A stretch of 64,000 bases of DNA from Bdellovibrionales bacterium GWA1_52_35 (GTDB taxonomy: Bacteria; Bdellovibrionota; UBA1018), in assembly GCA_001769805.1 (NCBI GenBank), contig MEPO01000032.1:164915-228914 (forward strand). Reading direction: 5' to 3'. The translations under genes and the position numbers were made by a program. The notes under the pieces were generated by a model that saw nothing but the letters and a program-made list of their open reading frames with translations, was not told the origin of the DNA and ran no database searches. This document shows, piece after piece, positions 41,310-50,409 of the stretch (the first letter of the stretch is position 1; each line of letters opens with the position of its first letter).

Positions 41310-42761
41310 CTATTGGTTCTCTATTTCCAAACCCAATGCGTCCGGCGAAGTCGGTGACTCCAGCGGCTTCTTGCCGTCCAGCCTGCGGTAAATTGTTCGC
41401 GAGTTGATCCCGAGCAACCGGGCAGTCATGTTCTTATCGCCATCGGTGGCTTCAAGAGTTTTTCGAATCAGCAGCTCTTCAACGTCCTTGAGCGGAGTAC
41501 CGAGCGCGACTTCTATTTTCTGCTTCAGCAGCTTCTCAAAATCGCCAGGGGCCTCTCCCCTCAGCTGACTCGAAAGCGCCATCAAATGGGGCGGCAGATC
41601 CGCCAGAGTCAGTTCCTCGCTCATCGCGAAGATCACCGCTCGTTCAATGACGTTCGAAAGCTCCCGGATATTTCCTGGCCAGAGATGCCCTTCGAGAACC
41701 GCCAAAGCCTGGTCCGTGATTCTCTCCACCGTCTTGCCGTGACGGGCGGCGCTGTCGTGCAAAAAATGAAACGCCAGCTTCCGAACATCCGCTTCGCGTT
41801 CGCGCAAAGCCGGAACTCTGAGCCCGATCACTTCGAGGCGATAAAGAAGATCCTGCCGGAACCGGCCCGCCTGCACTTCCGCGTGCAGATCGCGGTTCGT
41901 CGCTGCAATCACCCGGACATCCACTTTGCGGGAGTACGTGGCTCCGATTTTCCGGATTTCACTCTCCTGCAGCACGCGCAGCAGAGTCGTCTGCAGGGGC
42001 AACGGCATGTCACCGATTTCGTCCAAAAGAAGAGTGCCCCCGTGAGCGGTCTGAAAGAGCCCTTCTTTGGATCCTGTTGCGCCGGTGAACGAACCTTTCT
42101 CAAAACCAAAAAGCTCCGCTTCAATGAGCTGCTCTGGAACGGCGGCGCAGTTCAGACCGACAAAAGGGCCTTCTCGGCGAGGACTGGTTTCGTGAATACA
42201 GCGCGCCACGAGTTCCTTGCCTGTTCCGCTTTCGCCCGTCAAAAGAACGGATGCAACGGTACCGGCCACGCGCGAGATGTTCTCTCGCAGACTTCGGATC
42301 ACTTCTGAATCGCCGATGATCCGCGATTCCAGGGAGCCTGAAAGCGCAGCACCGCTTGTGCCGACCGATGAACGTTTGGATCTTCTTAAAACAGCCTCCA
42401 CAGCACTGAGAAGAACCTGGCGCTTGAAAGGTTTGGTCAGGAAATCAACGGCTCCGAGTTTCATCGCCCAGACGGCATCTTCAACTCGCCCGAAAGCTGT
42501 CATTAAAATCACCGGCGTCCGGTCACCGCAAAGGGAAATCGCCCGCAAAAATTCCAGACCGCCGAGTCTCGGCATTCTGACGTCGGTGACAATCAGGTCA
42601 AAACTTTCCTGGCTTCTCCCAGCGGCGGGGCGAACCAGATCGAGAGCATATTGCCCATCCTGAGCCGTCGTGACCTCGTACCCGGCAAAGGTCAGAATCT
42701 TCTGAGTGGATTGCAGCGACTGGGGATCGTCATCGACGAGTAAAATCTTAGGTGTTGGCAT
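41310..42761 (-). CDS. Sigma-54-dependent response regulator (NtrC family)
   Basis: 483 residues: receiver domain (about 1-120; phospho-acceptor aspartate in DLIVTDVRMPR), AAA+ domain (about 145-380; Walker A LLTGESGTGKELVAR, Walker B GGTLLLDEIGDMP, arginine finger region ELSNVIERAV) and a Fis-type helix-turn-helix at the C-terminus (MTARLLGINSRTIYRRLD). The sigma-54 contact loop reads GSFTGA instead of the usual GAFTGA; serine there is a known natural variant. It overlaps the kinase gene by 14 bases and forms a two-component pair with it. It activates sigma-54 promoters; none could be pinned down in the window. Confidence 0.95.
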   Translation of the reverse strand: MPTPKILLVDDDPQSLQSTQKILTFAGYEVTTAQDGQYALDLVRPAAGRSQESFDLIVTDVRMPRLGGLEFLRAISLCGDRTPVILMTAFGRVEDAVWAMKLGAVDFLTKPFKRQVLLSAVEAVLRRSKRSSVGTSGAALSGSLESRIIGDSEVIRSLRENISRVAGTVASVLLTGESGTGKELVARCIHETSPRREGPFVGLNCAAVPEQLIEAELFGFEKGSFTGATGSKEGLFQTAHGGTLLLDEIGDMPLPLQTTLLRVLQESEIRKIGATYSRKVDVRVIAATNRDLHAEVQAGRFRQDLLYRLEVIGLRVPALREREADVRKLAFHFLHDSAARHGKTVERITDQALAVLEGHLWPGNIRELSNVIERAVIFAMSEELTLADLPPHLMALSSQLRGEAPGDFEKLLKQKIEVALGTPLKDVEELLIRKTLEATDGDKNMTARLLGINSRTIYRRLDGKKPLESPTSPDALGLEIENQ

Positions 42762-44859
42762 TATATTCCACCTCCTGATCCGGCTGATCCGGCTGATCCG
42801 GCCTCATCGGCATTTCCCGGTTCAGAGCTGCAAGCGGCAAAATAATTTCGAAGCAGGCGCCGTGCCCCTCGGCACTCCGGTACTCAATCCTGCCACCGTG
42901 GTCTTCAAAAACTTTTTTTACAAAAGAGAGCCCCAGGCCTGTTCCCTGGGACCGTGTCGTCACAAACGGAGTGAACAATTTGGGGAGAATTTCAGGGCTG
43001 ATCCCCGGACCATTATCTTCCACTTTCAGCCAGACCCGGCCCGATTCAGCCGAGCCCAAAGCCAGGCGGATGGAAGGGGTCCAGGTCGGAGCTGGCTTGC
43101 CGGAGCTTTTAAACAATTCCAAAGCCTGCATCGAGTTCCGCAAAAGATTTCCGAGAGCCTGTTCGAGCAGATCGGGATCACCCAAGACCCTCAGATCCGC
43201 GAGCCCTTCGCGATGCCAGTCGACCCGGATGCCTTGGGCTTCGCAGCCGGAGGCATAGGTGGCCAGAACAGTCTCGAGCACATCCCCCATGTCGACAACG
43301 CGTTTTTCGCCTGCCGAAAGCCGGGAAAGCTTCAAATAATTTTCGGTGATTTTTTCCAGCCGGTCGACCGATGCCAGAATGGACTGCAGGGATTGCTTCA
43401 CGGCAATGTCGCCGGATTTCGCAGCCATTTCCGCCGCCATCTCCGCTTCAAGACCGATCGAATGCAGTGGATTCCTGACTTCATGGGCCACCTGGGCGGA
43501 CATGCGCCCGATTGCCGCCAGATTTTCTGCTCGATGGAGCTTCTCCTGGAGTTCCAATTCCTGGGTAAGATCATCAAAAACAACGATCGCTCCATGCGGC
43601 ATTCCGAGATCATCCCTGAGCGACATGATTTGCCCGCCATAAACCCGATTGTCGAGCTCAAGGGGCTCAATTCGCTTCATCAGCCCGGCAGGTCCGGAGC
43701 TTTTCTCGTCCTGCTCGGCCGCCTGAATCCAGAGTGGCGCGCCGGCTTTGGCGAAGGCCTTCATTCGTGCCCACGAAAGCAAAGAAGAGCCCACGACTGC
43801 CCGGTCTTTTTGCCCCTCGAGTTCGCCCGCCTGAAGCCAGCTCACGCCGACCGGATTGCATTGGGTGATCTGTGCATTGAGATCGGTGACCAATAAAACG
43901 GAATGAATGCTGTGCAGGACATTTTCATTCAGCTTGCCCATCGTCCGGAGAAGGCGGTTCTGCTCACGAAGCTGAGCTTTCTGGGTTTCGACCATTTTCT
44001 CGCGTTCGAGCAGGACGGTGGCCATCCGGTGAAATTCATGAGCCAGTTGAGAAACCTCGTCATTTCTCGAAAGCGGCATGTCGGGCAAGAGCCCCTTGTC
44101 TTCTTTTCTGAGACCCCGGGTCGCAATCTCTCTCACAAGATGAGTCACCTCAGCGAGAGGCCGGAGTGCCCGCTCGCCGAACCAGAGCATCAAGAGCGAA
44201 AGGGCCACGACCACTCCGAGGATCACTTCCAGCCCGGTCCGCAGATCGACGATCCGGGCCTGCGCCAGCGAAAAAGTCTTGCGGATGGAACGGTCGTACT
44301 CACCCGCTCCCCAGGCAATTTGGCGACGCCATTCTTCCATATTGCTCGCCCAACGGGAACTGAGCTGCATGGAAGCGGAATCATCTTTCTGAGTCAAGGC
44401 CGCATGCAGGCGCGTGGAGTCCAGGCGCAACTCACCCAGATTCCGGTACATGGTCTCGGCCCAACTCTTCCACTGCTGCTTTTCTTCTGCAGTGGCCCAG
44501 GCGGAATCATTGGCAACGAGCTGGCTTAAACGCGCCATCTCGTCTTCCAATACATCCTGAATCCAGCGGGGAACCTGGCGGGGACGCCAGTGAGGATCTT
44601 TCCAGTGAGCGGCGCCGAGGCTGCGCTCCATTTCCCTGCGGAAGATTTCGGTATCCGACTGCAATTGCGAGAAGAGCCGGCTGAGAGGAACCGAAACGCG
44701 ATTGATCCCGTTTAAAAGATGATTGACCTCAGTAACCCGATAAAGACTGATAGTTGAGCCGAGCAGCGATAAAAGAATGAGGGTGCTGACAGACAAAAGA
44801 ATCCTGCGACGGAGAGAGGAAGTCTTTTCAATTTTCTGAGTATTTTCAGCAGCTCCCAT
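42748..44859 (-). CDS. Membrane sensor histidine kinase (NtrB/AtoS-like), partner of the NtrC-type regulator
   Basis: 703 residues: first membrane helix (about 20-40), a helical periplasmic sensor region (about 41-215), second helix (about 213-230), HAMP (about 231-285), a PAS-like domain (about 310-450), HisKA with the phospho-histidine in AQVAHEVRNPLHSIGLE, and HATPase (N box NLLRNSMQAL, G1 EDNGPGI, G2 GTGLGLSFVKKV). The C-terminus carries three PDQ units encoded by tandem 9-bp repeats at 42775-42801. It overlaps the regulator gene by 14 bases. Palindromes upstream (44912-44925, 44953-44969) may control it. Firm call; stimulus unknown. Confidence 0.94.
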   Translation of the reverse strand: MGAAENTQKIEKTSSLRRRILLSVSTLILLSLLGSTISLYRVTEVNHLLNGINRVSVPLSRLFSQLQSDTEIFRREMERSLGAAHWKDPHWRPRQVPRWIQDVLEDEMARLSQLVANDSAWATAEEKQQWKSWAETMYRNLGELRLDSTRLHAALTQKDDSASMQLSSRWASNMEEWRRQIAWGAGEYDRSIRKTFSLAQARIVDLRTGLEVILGVVVALSLLMLWFGERALRPLAEVTHLVREIATRGLRKEDKGLLPDMPLSRNDEVSQLAHEFHRMATVLLEREKMVETQKAQLREQNRLLRTMGKLNENVLHSIHSVLLVTDLNAQITQCNPVGVSWLQAGELEGQKDRAVVGSSLLSWARMKAFAKAGAPLWIQAAEQDEKSSGPAGLMKRIEPLELDNRVYGGQIMSLRDDLGMPHGAIVVFDDLTQELELQEKLHRAENLAAIGRMSAQVAHEVRNPLHSIGLEAEMAAEMAAKSGDIAVKQSLQSILASVDRLEKITENYLKLSRLSAGEKRVVDMGDVLETVLATYASGCEAQGIRVDWHREGLADLRVLGDPDLLEQALGNLLRNSMQALELFKSSGKPAPTWTPSIRLALGSAESGRVWLKVEDNGPGISPEILPKLFTPFVTTRSQGTGLGLSFVKKVFEDHGGRIEYRSAEGHGACFEIILPLAALNREMPMRPDQPDQPDQEVEYNANT
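42775..42801. repeat. Three exact 9-bp tandem repeats inside the kinase gene
   Basis: CTGATCCGG three times in a row; on the coding strand they encode the C-terminal run RPDQPDQPDQ. Copy-number change would add or drop three residues without shifting the frame. Confidence 0.85.
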
Positions 44860-44911
44860 TTGAATAGCTCAAGCATAACTGAGCACTTTGATTTGCCAAG
44901 TATTATTCAGC

Positions 44912-44925
44912 ATGCTGCGCAGCAT
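44912..44925. promoter_or_regulatory. 14-bp perfect palindrome upstream of the kinase gene
   Basis: ATGCTGCGCAGCAT is self-complementary and lies 53 bases ahead of the minus-strand kinase start, in a divergent intergenic region. It may be an operator; there is no direct support. Confidence 0.35.
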
Positions 44926-44952
44926 TAAAACCGCCTGAACGCAAATAGCTCA

Positions 44953-44969
44953 TGTCTAAGTATTAGACA
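44953..44969. promoter_or_regulatory. Inverted repeat TGTCTAA-GTA-TTAGACA
   Basis: Seven-base perfect arms with a three-base centre, about 30 bases from the palindrome at 44912, between the divergent kinase gene and the lipoprotein module. Size and symmetry suit a dimeric regulator. Confidence 0.4.
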
Positions 44970-45131
44970 GAACTCACGTCCACCAACACTCAGGTCCAAT
45001 CCCGAGGGCCGTCAGTCCGCCAGAATCTTCGAAACTGCAGCCCTTTTTTTTAATCTGAATCCGGTACGCTTCCTGCTCTAGGGGGTCCCTGCGGTGTATT
45101 GCCGCTCAGAAATATTCAAAAAGGTGGACGT

Positions 45132-45986
45132 ATGAACTTTCAATGGAACCGTACCCGTTTCTTCGCTCCAGGCAAAATCATGATCCCGGTGCTCCTGTCT
45201 TTCACGCTCGTTTACTGCGCCGATCCGATGAGCAAACGATCCAACCTCGAAACGACCAATGAAGAGGCTCAAGCGAGTCTGGAGGTTCGACTCAAAAAAA
45301 CGGATGAAGTTCGAGTTCAGCTGAATTCGATTCGAGACGCGCTCCGGCCAATTGAATCGGTTTTCACTGACATCTCCAATGGTCTGAATGCCAGGGTCAC
45401 CATTGACGGGAAACCTGCTGATCGGTTCAAAACCGGAATTGAACGTCTAAGATTAATCCTGAAAGAATCCACCAAAGGAGTTGTTCAAAACAATCCTGAC
45501 GGGAGTTGGATGATTCAACGGAAGATCTCACTTCCGCTGGGCCGCAAAGATTACGCCTGCAAGAGTTCCGAGCTTCATATTTTCGGATCTCGTGTGAATG
45601 ATCACGAAGAAATGCAGATTTTTCTGACGGATTGCTCTTCTATTTATCCATTGCAGTTGGTTTCGGCCCGGGCTTTCAGTGACCATCTTGAGGTCCAGTT
45701 CTTCCCGGAAACTCTGGACACGCTCATTCAACCGGAGATGCAGGTCGGCCAATGCTCGGTTCGAATTCAGAAAAACAACGCACAGGTCCAATGTGAGCCC
45801 ATTGAAATCATGTCGCCGGATTTCACGGCAGTCATACATCCGCTGGATTTCGCAAGTACCAGCCAAGGGATCGACGCTAGCGTGAAATTGAATATCCGAG
45901 ACAAAGCCGATCTGTTCGTCGCCGAACTTCGCCTGGAAGCGCACCCAGGGTTCGGAACTCAAATTGACGTTCGTACAAAAGAATAA
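45132..45986 (+). CDS. Lipoprotein of unknown function, first gene of an envelope module
   Basis: 284 residues from the ATG at 45132, with AAGGTGG upstream. The N-terminus (NFQWNRTRFFAPGKIMIPVL then SFTLVYCADP) is a signal peptide ending in a lipobox-like LVYC. The first mature part is coiled-coil-like (LETTNEEAQASLEVRLKKTD), the rest beta-rich with cysteine pairs (YACKSSELHIFG, FLTDCSSIYPL, GQCSVRIQ, VQCEPIEI), suggesting disulfides. No family recognised. The next gene starts 16 bases later. Likely works with the three downstream envelope proteins. Confidence 0.78.
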   Translation: MNFQWNRTRFFAPGKIMIPVLLSFTLVYCADPMSKRSNLETTNEEAQASLEVRLKKTDEVRVQLNSIRDALRPIESVFTDISNGLNARVTIDGKPADRFKTGIERLRLILKESTKGVVQNNPDGSWMIQRKISLPLGRKDYACKSSELHIFGSRVNDHEEMQIFLTDCSSIYPLQLVSARAFSDHLEVQFFPETLDTLIQPEMQVGQCSVRIQKNNAQVQCEPIEIMSPDFTAVIHPLDFASTSQGIDASVKLNIRDKADLFVAELRLEAHPGFGTQIDVRTKE

Positions 45987-46002
45987 AATCCCGAAAGGAT
46001 TT

Positions 46003-46917
46003 ATGAACTCGAGCCTTGAATTGTTCCGCACGACGTTCTTCGCCTGTCTGATTGCATCCCTGGCAGTTGCATGCGCAAAGCCGGATCAGCAACCCCGTAC
46101 GCCCACGCCACTGCACGAAGCATACGAACTGATGGACCGGGGTCAGAACGCGAAAGCGATTCTCCTGCTCGAGAATATTTCGCGGAAGGCCCCGGACAGT
46201 GACGAAGCGCGGGTTCTGCTGGCATCCGCATGTCTGGGCGAGGCCGGCGTCGATGTTTATGCGATTTATGATTCCTTTAAGGAAATCATTTTTGCTAAAT
46301 CCCTGGAAGACAGCTTCTGGCAGCCCAAAGCCGACGTACCGGCTCCTGAACACCCGAAAGAAAAGCCGGTTGTCCACGGAAAGCAGGCCCAAGAGCCGGC
46401 CCCACTCGAACTCCTGATCGACAGGCTCGATCTGAACCTCGCTCGAGTTCAGAATGTCACCAACCTCTTGAGTCGTTTCCCGGACGTCGCAAAGGAAAAA
46501 TGGAGTTTACTCGATAAAGCTCTGGAGAACCTTGACTCGGTTACGCAGTCACGAGATGTTCATTTGTATAAAGTCTTCATCCGGGTGGTCTATCTCAAAG
46601 CCTTTCTTGGCCAGGAAGTAGTCTCAGATTCTGACTTTGGCCGGAAACGATGGGCATGCAAGCTCGATCTGGAAAAACTGCGGGAGAATTTTGTTTGGAT
46701 TACGCAAAATCTAGTAGCTGCGTCCGAAGATTTCCGCAGTGTTTTTCCAAGCAAAGCGACTTCCCTCGACGGCATGCATGGCCAGCTAGCGGGGGTTCTG
46801 ACCATACTGGAAGAAATGAAATCCAGTGGTCCCGTCGGTTCCAATACGGGACTTCTGAGCGCCCAATTGAAACTTCAGAGCACGTTCCGCTGCGACACGA
46901 GTTCTTCCGCCTTTTAA
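46003..46917 (+). CDS. TPR-like lipoprotein, envelope module
   Basis: 304 residues from the ATG at 46003 with GAAAGGA upstream. Lipobox SLAVAC in FFACLIASLAVAC. A TPR-like start follows: LHEAYELMDRGQNAKAILLLENISRKAPDSDEARVLLASACLGEAG. The rest is helical. Such proteins often act as periplasmic scaffolds that bind outer-membrane partners. Its end overlaps or abuts the next gene, whose start is unclear. Confidence 0.8.
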   Translation: MNSSLELFRTTFFACLIASLAVACAKPDQQPRTPTPLHEAYELMDRGQNAKAILLLENISRKAPDSDEARVLLASACLGEAGVDVYAIYDSFKEIIFAKSLEDSFWQPKADVPAPEHPKEKPVVHGKQAQEPAPLELLIDRLDLNLARVQNVTNLLSRFPDVAKEKWSLLDKALENLDSVTQSRDVHLYKVFIRVVYLKAFLGQEVVSDSDFGRKRWACKLDLEKLRENFVWITQNLVAASEDFRSVFPSKATSLDGMHGQLAGVLTILEEMKSSGPVGSNTGLLSAQLKLQSTFRCDTSSSAF

Positions 46918-47999
46918 TTAAGGCCTTCTGCCTCATTGCTCTATTTTCAATCTTGATCCGCCCCCTTCCTGCTTTTGCGGTTCCGTCTGATTTCGCCTTC
47001 ACTTCCGTGCCGTCGCGTTTTCATACCCTGGAGCTGACAGTAGCTTCCCGCGCCCTCGGGGAAATCTGCTTTTCTCGCGACACGATGCCGGACGGTACTG
47101 TTTGCAACGCAGCCTTTTTGCCAGAACAGCGCGACAGCGTCCTGCTGGGACGGGCGTTCATCGGCAATGGGTACACGGCACTCTCCACCGCCGACCAGTT
47201 CATCTATCAGCCGATCTCGAAAGAATTCCTGCAGACTCTCTTCCAAAATCAAAATGTCACGAGTGTTGAAGCGCATATTGGCCTCACATTTTCGAGCAAA
47301 CACTTCTCTGCCGGCTTTTCTCCCTACCGCGTCCAGTATGTTTCCGAAATTCACAATCCCAACCTCCCAGTCATTGCAATCCATGCGTCAGTTGAGCGAA
47401 GTTTCACGCTTGCGGGCGGAATTCCACTGGAGATGCTCGACCGAAGTCTCGGTGGCTTTTCTTTTGGAACGCGAGCCCGCCTTCTCCAGCGCAAGTACGT
47501 CCATGGCTCCTTTTCCATGTTCCAGGCCATCAGTGATGACCCAAGAGCCCTGCTACCGACAAAATCACAGACTGCAGTTCTGCTGGATCCGACTCTGGGC
47601 TGGACCTCGCCAAAAACCCTCTGGAAACCAAGAGCAAGCCTTGGTTTAAGCAACCTTGGAAAGACCTGGCCCGACGACGCTCTCTTTCCGATCTCTACCG
47701 ATCTCACAGCTGGCCTCGGAGTCGAGCCGCCTGTGAAATTCGGGAGGTTCAGAGTTGGACTTGATCTCGTTAACCTGCTTTACGCACCTGATTTATTGTC
47801 TCGTACCCGACTTGGAACCTCGTATCAATTTGGAGTGGTGGAAATCATGGCGGGAATGAACGCTCATTCATTATCAGGAGGGCTGGAGATGGGATTGCAA
47901 ATCATTCAGGTCGGGATAGTTTATGAGTTTATCAGAGACGACTTTGGAGGAACTTCACCTGAATCACGAATCTCAACTGAAATTGCGATCAGGCTCTAA
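46890..47999 (+). CDS. Predicted outer-membrane beta-barrel protein, start uncertain
   Basis: About 370 residues. The frame has a good signal peptide (IKAFCLIALFSILIRPLPAFA, cleavage before VPSD), then alternating beta-strand sequence with many aromatic ends (LGLSNLGKTWPDDALF, FGRFRVGLDLVNLLYAPDL, LEMGLQIIQVGIVYEF), like PorV or conjugal-transfer TraF barrels. There is no ATG, GTG or TTG at a suitable place ahead of the signal peptide. Candidates are CTG at 46890 (giving RHEFFRLLIK before the core) or ATT at 46917, which overlaps the preceding TAA by one base. The in-frame ATG at 46650 lies deep in the previous gene and would bury the signal peptide. The protein is convincing, the start is not. 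Confidence 0.7.
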   Translation: MRHEFFRLLIKAFCLIALFSILIRPLPAFAVPSDFAFTSVPSRFHTLELTVASRALGEICFSRDTMPDGTVCNAAFLPEQRDSVLLGRAFIGNGYTALSTADQFIYQPISKEFLQTLFQNQNVTSVEAHIGLTFSSKHFSAGFSPYRVQYVSEIHNPNLPVIAIHASVERSFTLAGGIPLEMLDRSLGGFSFGTRARLLQRKYVHGSFSMFQAISDDPRALLPTKSQTAVLLDPTLGWTSPKTLWKPRASLGLSNLGKTWPDDALFPISTDLTAGLGVEPPVKFGRFRVGLDLVNLLYAPDLLSRTRLGTSYQFGVVEIMAGMNAHSLSGGLEMGLQIIQVGIVYEFIRDDFGGTSPESRISTEIAIRL

Positions 48000-48000
48000 A

Positions 48001-48651
48001 ATGAAAATATTCTTATTCCTGCTCATGCTCACAGCTGCTGCGGCTGAATCCCGCGTTTGGGCTGCCACGTCGCCTTACGAGGTTCTGCAAAAGAAAGCTG
48101 AAACAATCAGAACCGAAAATTCCACCAACGGTTGGGCTTATATCGTCAGCGGTGCTTTTTCGCTCGGCGTTTCCATACCGGCTTATTTCCTTTCAGACGA
48201 TGTATTCGCAAAATCGGTATATATCGTTGGGGAAACCCTGGGCATCGCCGCCGTCGGCTATGGCTCCTATCTTGTACTGATTGAAAACGATTATCGGCGT
48301 TTTAACAAAGTCCTCAAAGGCGTACCTGAACTTTCAGAGCACGAACGCAACAAGCTTTCACGGCTGTTCCTGCAGGAAAATGCGCTCCAAGCTAAGAATA
48401 TCCGCAAGATCAAGGTCATCACTTTCGCTCTCACCGCCGGACTGAACTACCTGGATGGTTTCACAACTCAGCATCGAGAACTTAAAACGACCCATTTCTT
48501 TCTGGCGGCAATCAATACGCTGGCTGCCTTGAGCTTCACTCTTTCCAAGTCAGAAGAGGAAAAGATGTATGAATCGCTCGCAAGCTCTGACCCCGTTCAT
48601 CAGATCGATCTGGTAGTAGGAAACTACGTCGGTTTGCGATTTCATTTTTAG
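48001..48651 (+). CDS. Small envelope protein with membrane helices, end of envelope module
   Basis: 216 residues from the ATG directly after the barrel stop codon. Signal peptide KIFLFLLMLTAAAAESRVWA, then segments that could span a membrane (WAYIVSGAFSLGVSIPAYFL, TLGIAAVGYGSYLVLI, FFLAAINTLAALSFTL). An in-frame start at 47923 inside the barrel gene is less likely. No family recognised. As the last gene of four, it is probably co-translated with the barrel protein. Confidence 0.75.
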   Translation: MKIFLFLLMLTAAAAESRVWAATSPYEVLQKKAETIRTENSTNGWAYIVSGAFSLGVSIPAYFLSDDVFAKSVYIVGETLGIAAVGYGSYLVLIENDYRRFNKVLKGVPELSEHERNKLSRLFLQENALQAKNIRKIKVITFALTAGLNYLDGFTTQHRELKTTHFFLAAINTLAALSFTLSKSEEEKMYESLASSDPVHQIDLVVGNYVGLRFHF

Positions 48652-48786
48652 GAGCGATGCGGGGTTGAGATCATAAACACTGGCGATTCTTCATTCTAAA
48701 CGCAATGCCCCTGAAACCCAGCGTTTGAATTTTGACGCTCAAGCTACTCGGGCAATTGCTCGATAAGGAGAGATAGAGGAATTTCC

Positions 48787-50241
48787 GTGACCGATAAAGT
48801 GACCAATAAAAAGCCACCTTCCCTGACCCATGCTTTGAAAACGAGCCATAAACTCGGTCGGGTCGCTTTTGTCATGGATGACCGTCTTTCGCGCGAGAAG
48901 ATCGCGCTTCTGAACCGAAACGTGCACGCCATGCGGAATTTTGCTGAAATCGAATTGCTTCCGGGAACCATCCTGGAAGATGAACTTCTCAAGAAGCTCG
49001 AAGCCACTCCCTTTCAACTCGTCATGGCACCCTGGTACCGCTACCTGGCCTGGAGCCGCGTGGAAGCACTCTATGGCCTGACCCGTACGAGTGGACCGAC
49101 GTTCGCGGGATACCACTGCGAACCTCTCCTGGCGTATGAGCTCGGCGAACAGGCGGATCACCTTCGAGCAATTCTTTTTGATTTCGGGGCTTCTTTTCCA
49201 AGAGAAATGATCACACTGCTCCGCTCTCTCATTCAAGATACCAAACGCTCCGGGATCCTGCCGCTCCTGGAAACCAGGACCCCGGTGTATTGCGAACACT
49301 GGTTTGGAAGCCAGGGACTCGGCGCCCGGATGGATACGGTGATGAGCCTGCCGGAAATCGCGTCCTACGACTGGACCGGACGGGCCAACGCCATCCGGAT
49401 CTGCCTGACCGCGCTTTGGAGCCTGATTTACGAAGAAGGGCCCGGAAAATCCGACACTGCGAGCAAAACACCGAAGGCTTCATTCCAAATTGGCATTGAT
49501 GCGAACTCACTGGTACTTCGGCTTTCGTATTGCCTCCCGTCGTCCTCCCCTAAAGACCTTCTCTCGCGATTCTGGCCCAAGACGGACCAGCCCTCCGCAC
49601 CGGCCCAGCTCCTGCTCAAATATTCCGACTTCTTGCGTGTTCATCACGTTGCCGAAGGATACCTGGTCGAGGTCGTGGTCGGTTTTTTGAAGTCCGCACC
49701 GTCTGAAGTGAGCCATCCCAACGTGCACACCCTTTGGATTGAACCGCTGGCCCCCAATCTCCTGCACGAACCACCTTTTGATTTACCAGGTCCCACCGCG
49801 CCGCATTTGAAGCTGCTTCCCTCCGTTCCAATTCTCAAAACAGCGGAAGCCCCGTCCGCAAGTTCAATTGAGGAGCTTCGGGCCAAAGAACGATTCATCA
49901 CCGAAGCCAACGAAAAGATTCGCGGCCTGCGCAGCCTGGTGAATGAGCGGGATACACTCATTCACAACTTGCGCTCCGGCGGCGTCGGAACCGCCCCCCC
50001 TCTGCCGCCCCCGGACGCCGAGAACCTGCTGGATGCCTTCCAGGACAAATTTTTTGAAGCGCGGTATCTCATCCGGAATTTTGAACTGCGCATCGCCGAG
50101 CTCGAAACCGAGGGTTCCTCACAAACGGAAATCGAATTGCTTCGTAGAAAAATGGAAGAACTCCTGCAACGGCAGAACGAGTGGATTAAAAAGATCGCCA
50201 AGACGATCCAGGGTTACAAGGAAAGCCGGACCCGGAAATAA
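48787..50241 (+). CDS. Cytoplasmic protein of unknown function with C-terminal coiled coil
   Basis: 484 residues from a GTG at 48787 with GAGGA upstream. No signal or membrane helix. The N-terminal half has an alpha/beta look (GRVAFVMDDRLSREKIALLN, FQLVMAPWYRYLAWSRVEAL), the middle has beta strands, a proline-rich linker (APPLPPPD) follows at about 400, and the last 120 residues are strongly coiled-coil (heptad leucines in AELETEGSSQTEIELLRRKM). I cannot name a family. Monocistronic as far as seen. Confidence 0.75.
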   Translation: MTDKVTNKKPPSLTHALKTSHKLGRVAFVMDDRLSREKIALLNRNVHAMRNFAEIELLPGTILEDELLKKLEATPFQLVMAPWYRYLAWSRVEALYGLTRTSGPTFAGYHCEPLLAYELGEQADHLRAILFDFGASFPREMITLLRSLIQDTKRSGILPLLETRTPVYCEHWFGSQGLGARMDTVMSLPEIASYDWTGRANAIRICLTALWSLIYEEGPGKSDTASKTPKASFQIGIDANSLVLRLSYCLPSSSPKDLLSRFWPKTDQPSAPAQLLLKYSDFLRVHHVAEGYLVEVVVGFLKSAPSEVSHPNVHTLWIEPLAPNLLHEPPFDLPGPTAPHLKLLPSVPILKTAEAPSASSIEELRAKERFITEANEKIRGLRSLVNERDTLIHNLRSGGVGTAPPLPPPDAENLLDAFQDKFFEARYLIRNFELRIAELETEGSSQTEIELLRRKMEELLQRQNEWIKKIAKTIQGYKESRTRK

Positions 50242-50409
50242 TCAGGCCATTTGGTTTTCACTGGGAACGACAGCCCAGCTTCGAACACGATGGGCGTGTC
50301 TGCGAAGACAGAAAAGGGAAGTGGTACGCCAATCAGGTTTACGACATTGTTCTGCGCGAAAAGCGGCCCAAAAGCCTTCAGCCTACTGTTGAGCACGGTA
50401 CCGGTTCGC

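Noticed and set aside
44881..44925. A sigma-54-like element (TGGCA...TGC) on the minus strand ahead of the kinase.
   Set aside because: The spacing between GG and GC is 11 bases instead of 10, so it does not fit the -24/-12 rule.
46650..46889. An in-frame ATG at 46650 would extend the barrel protein N-terminally by 80 residues.
   Set aside because: The region lies inside the preceding lipoprotein gene in another frame and would bury a good signal peptide.
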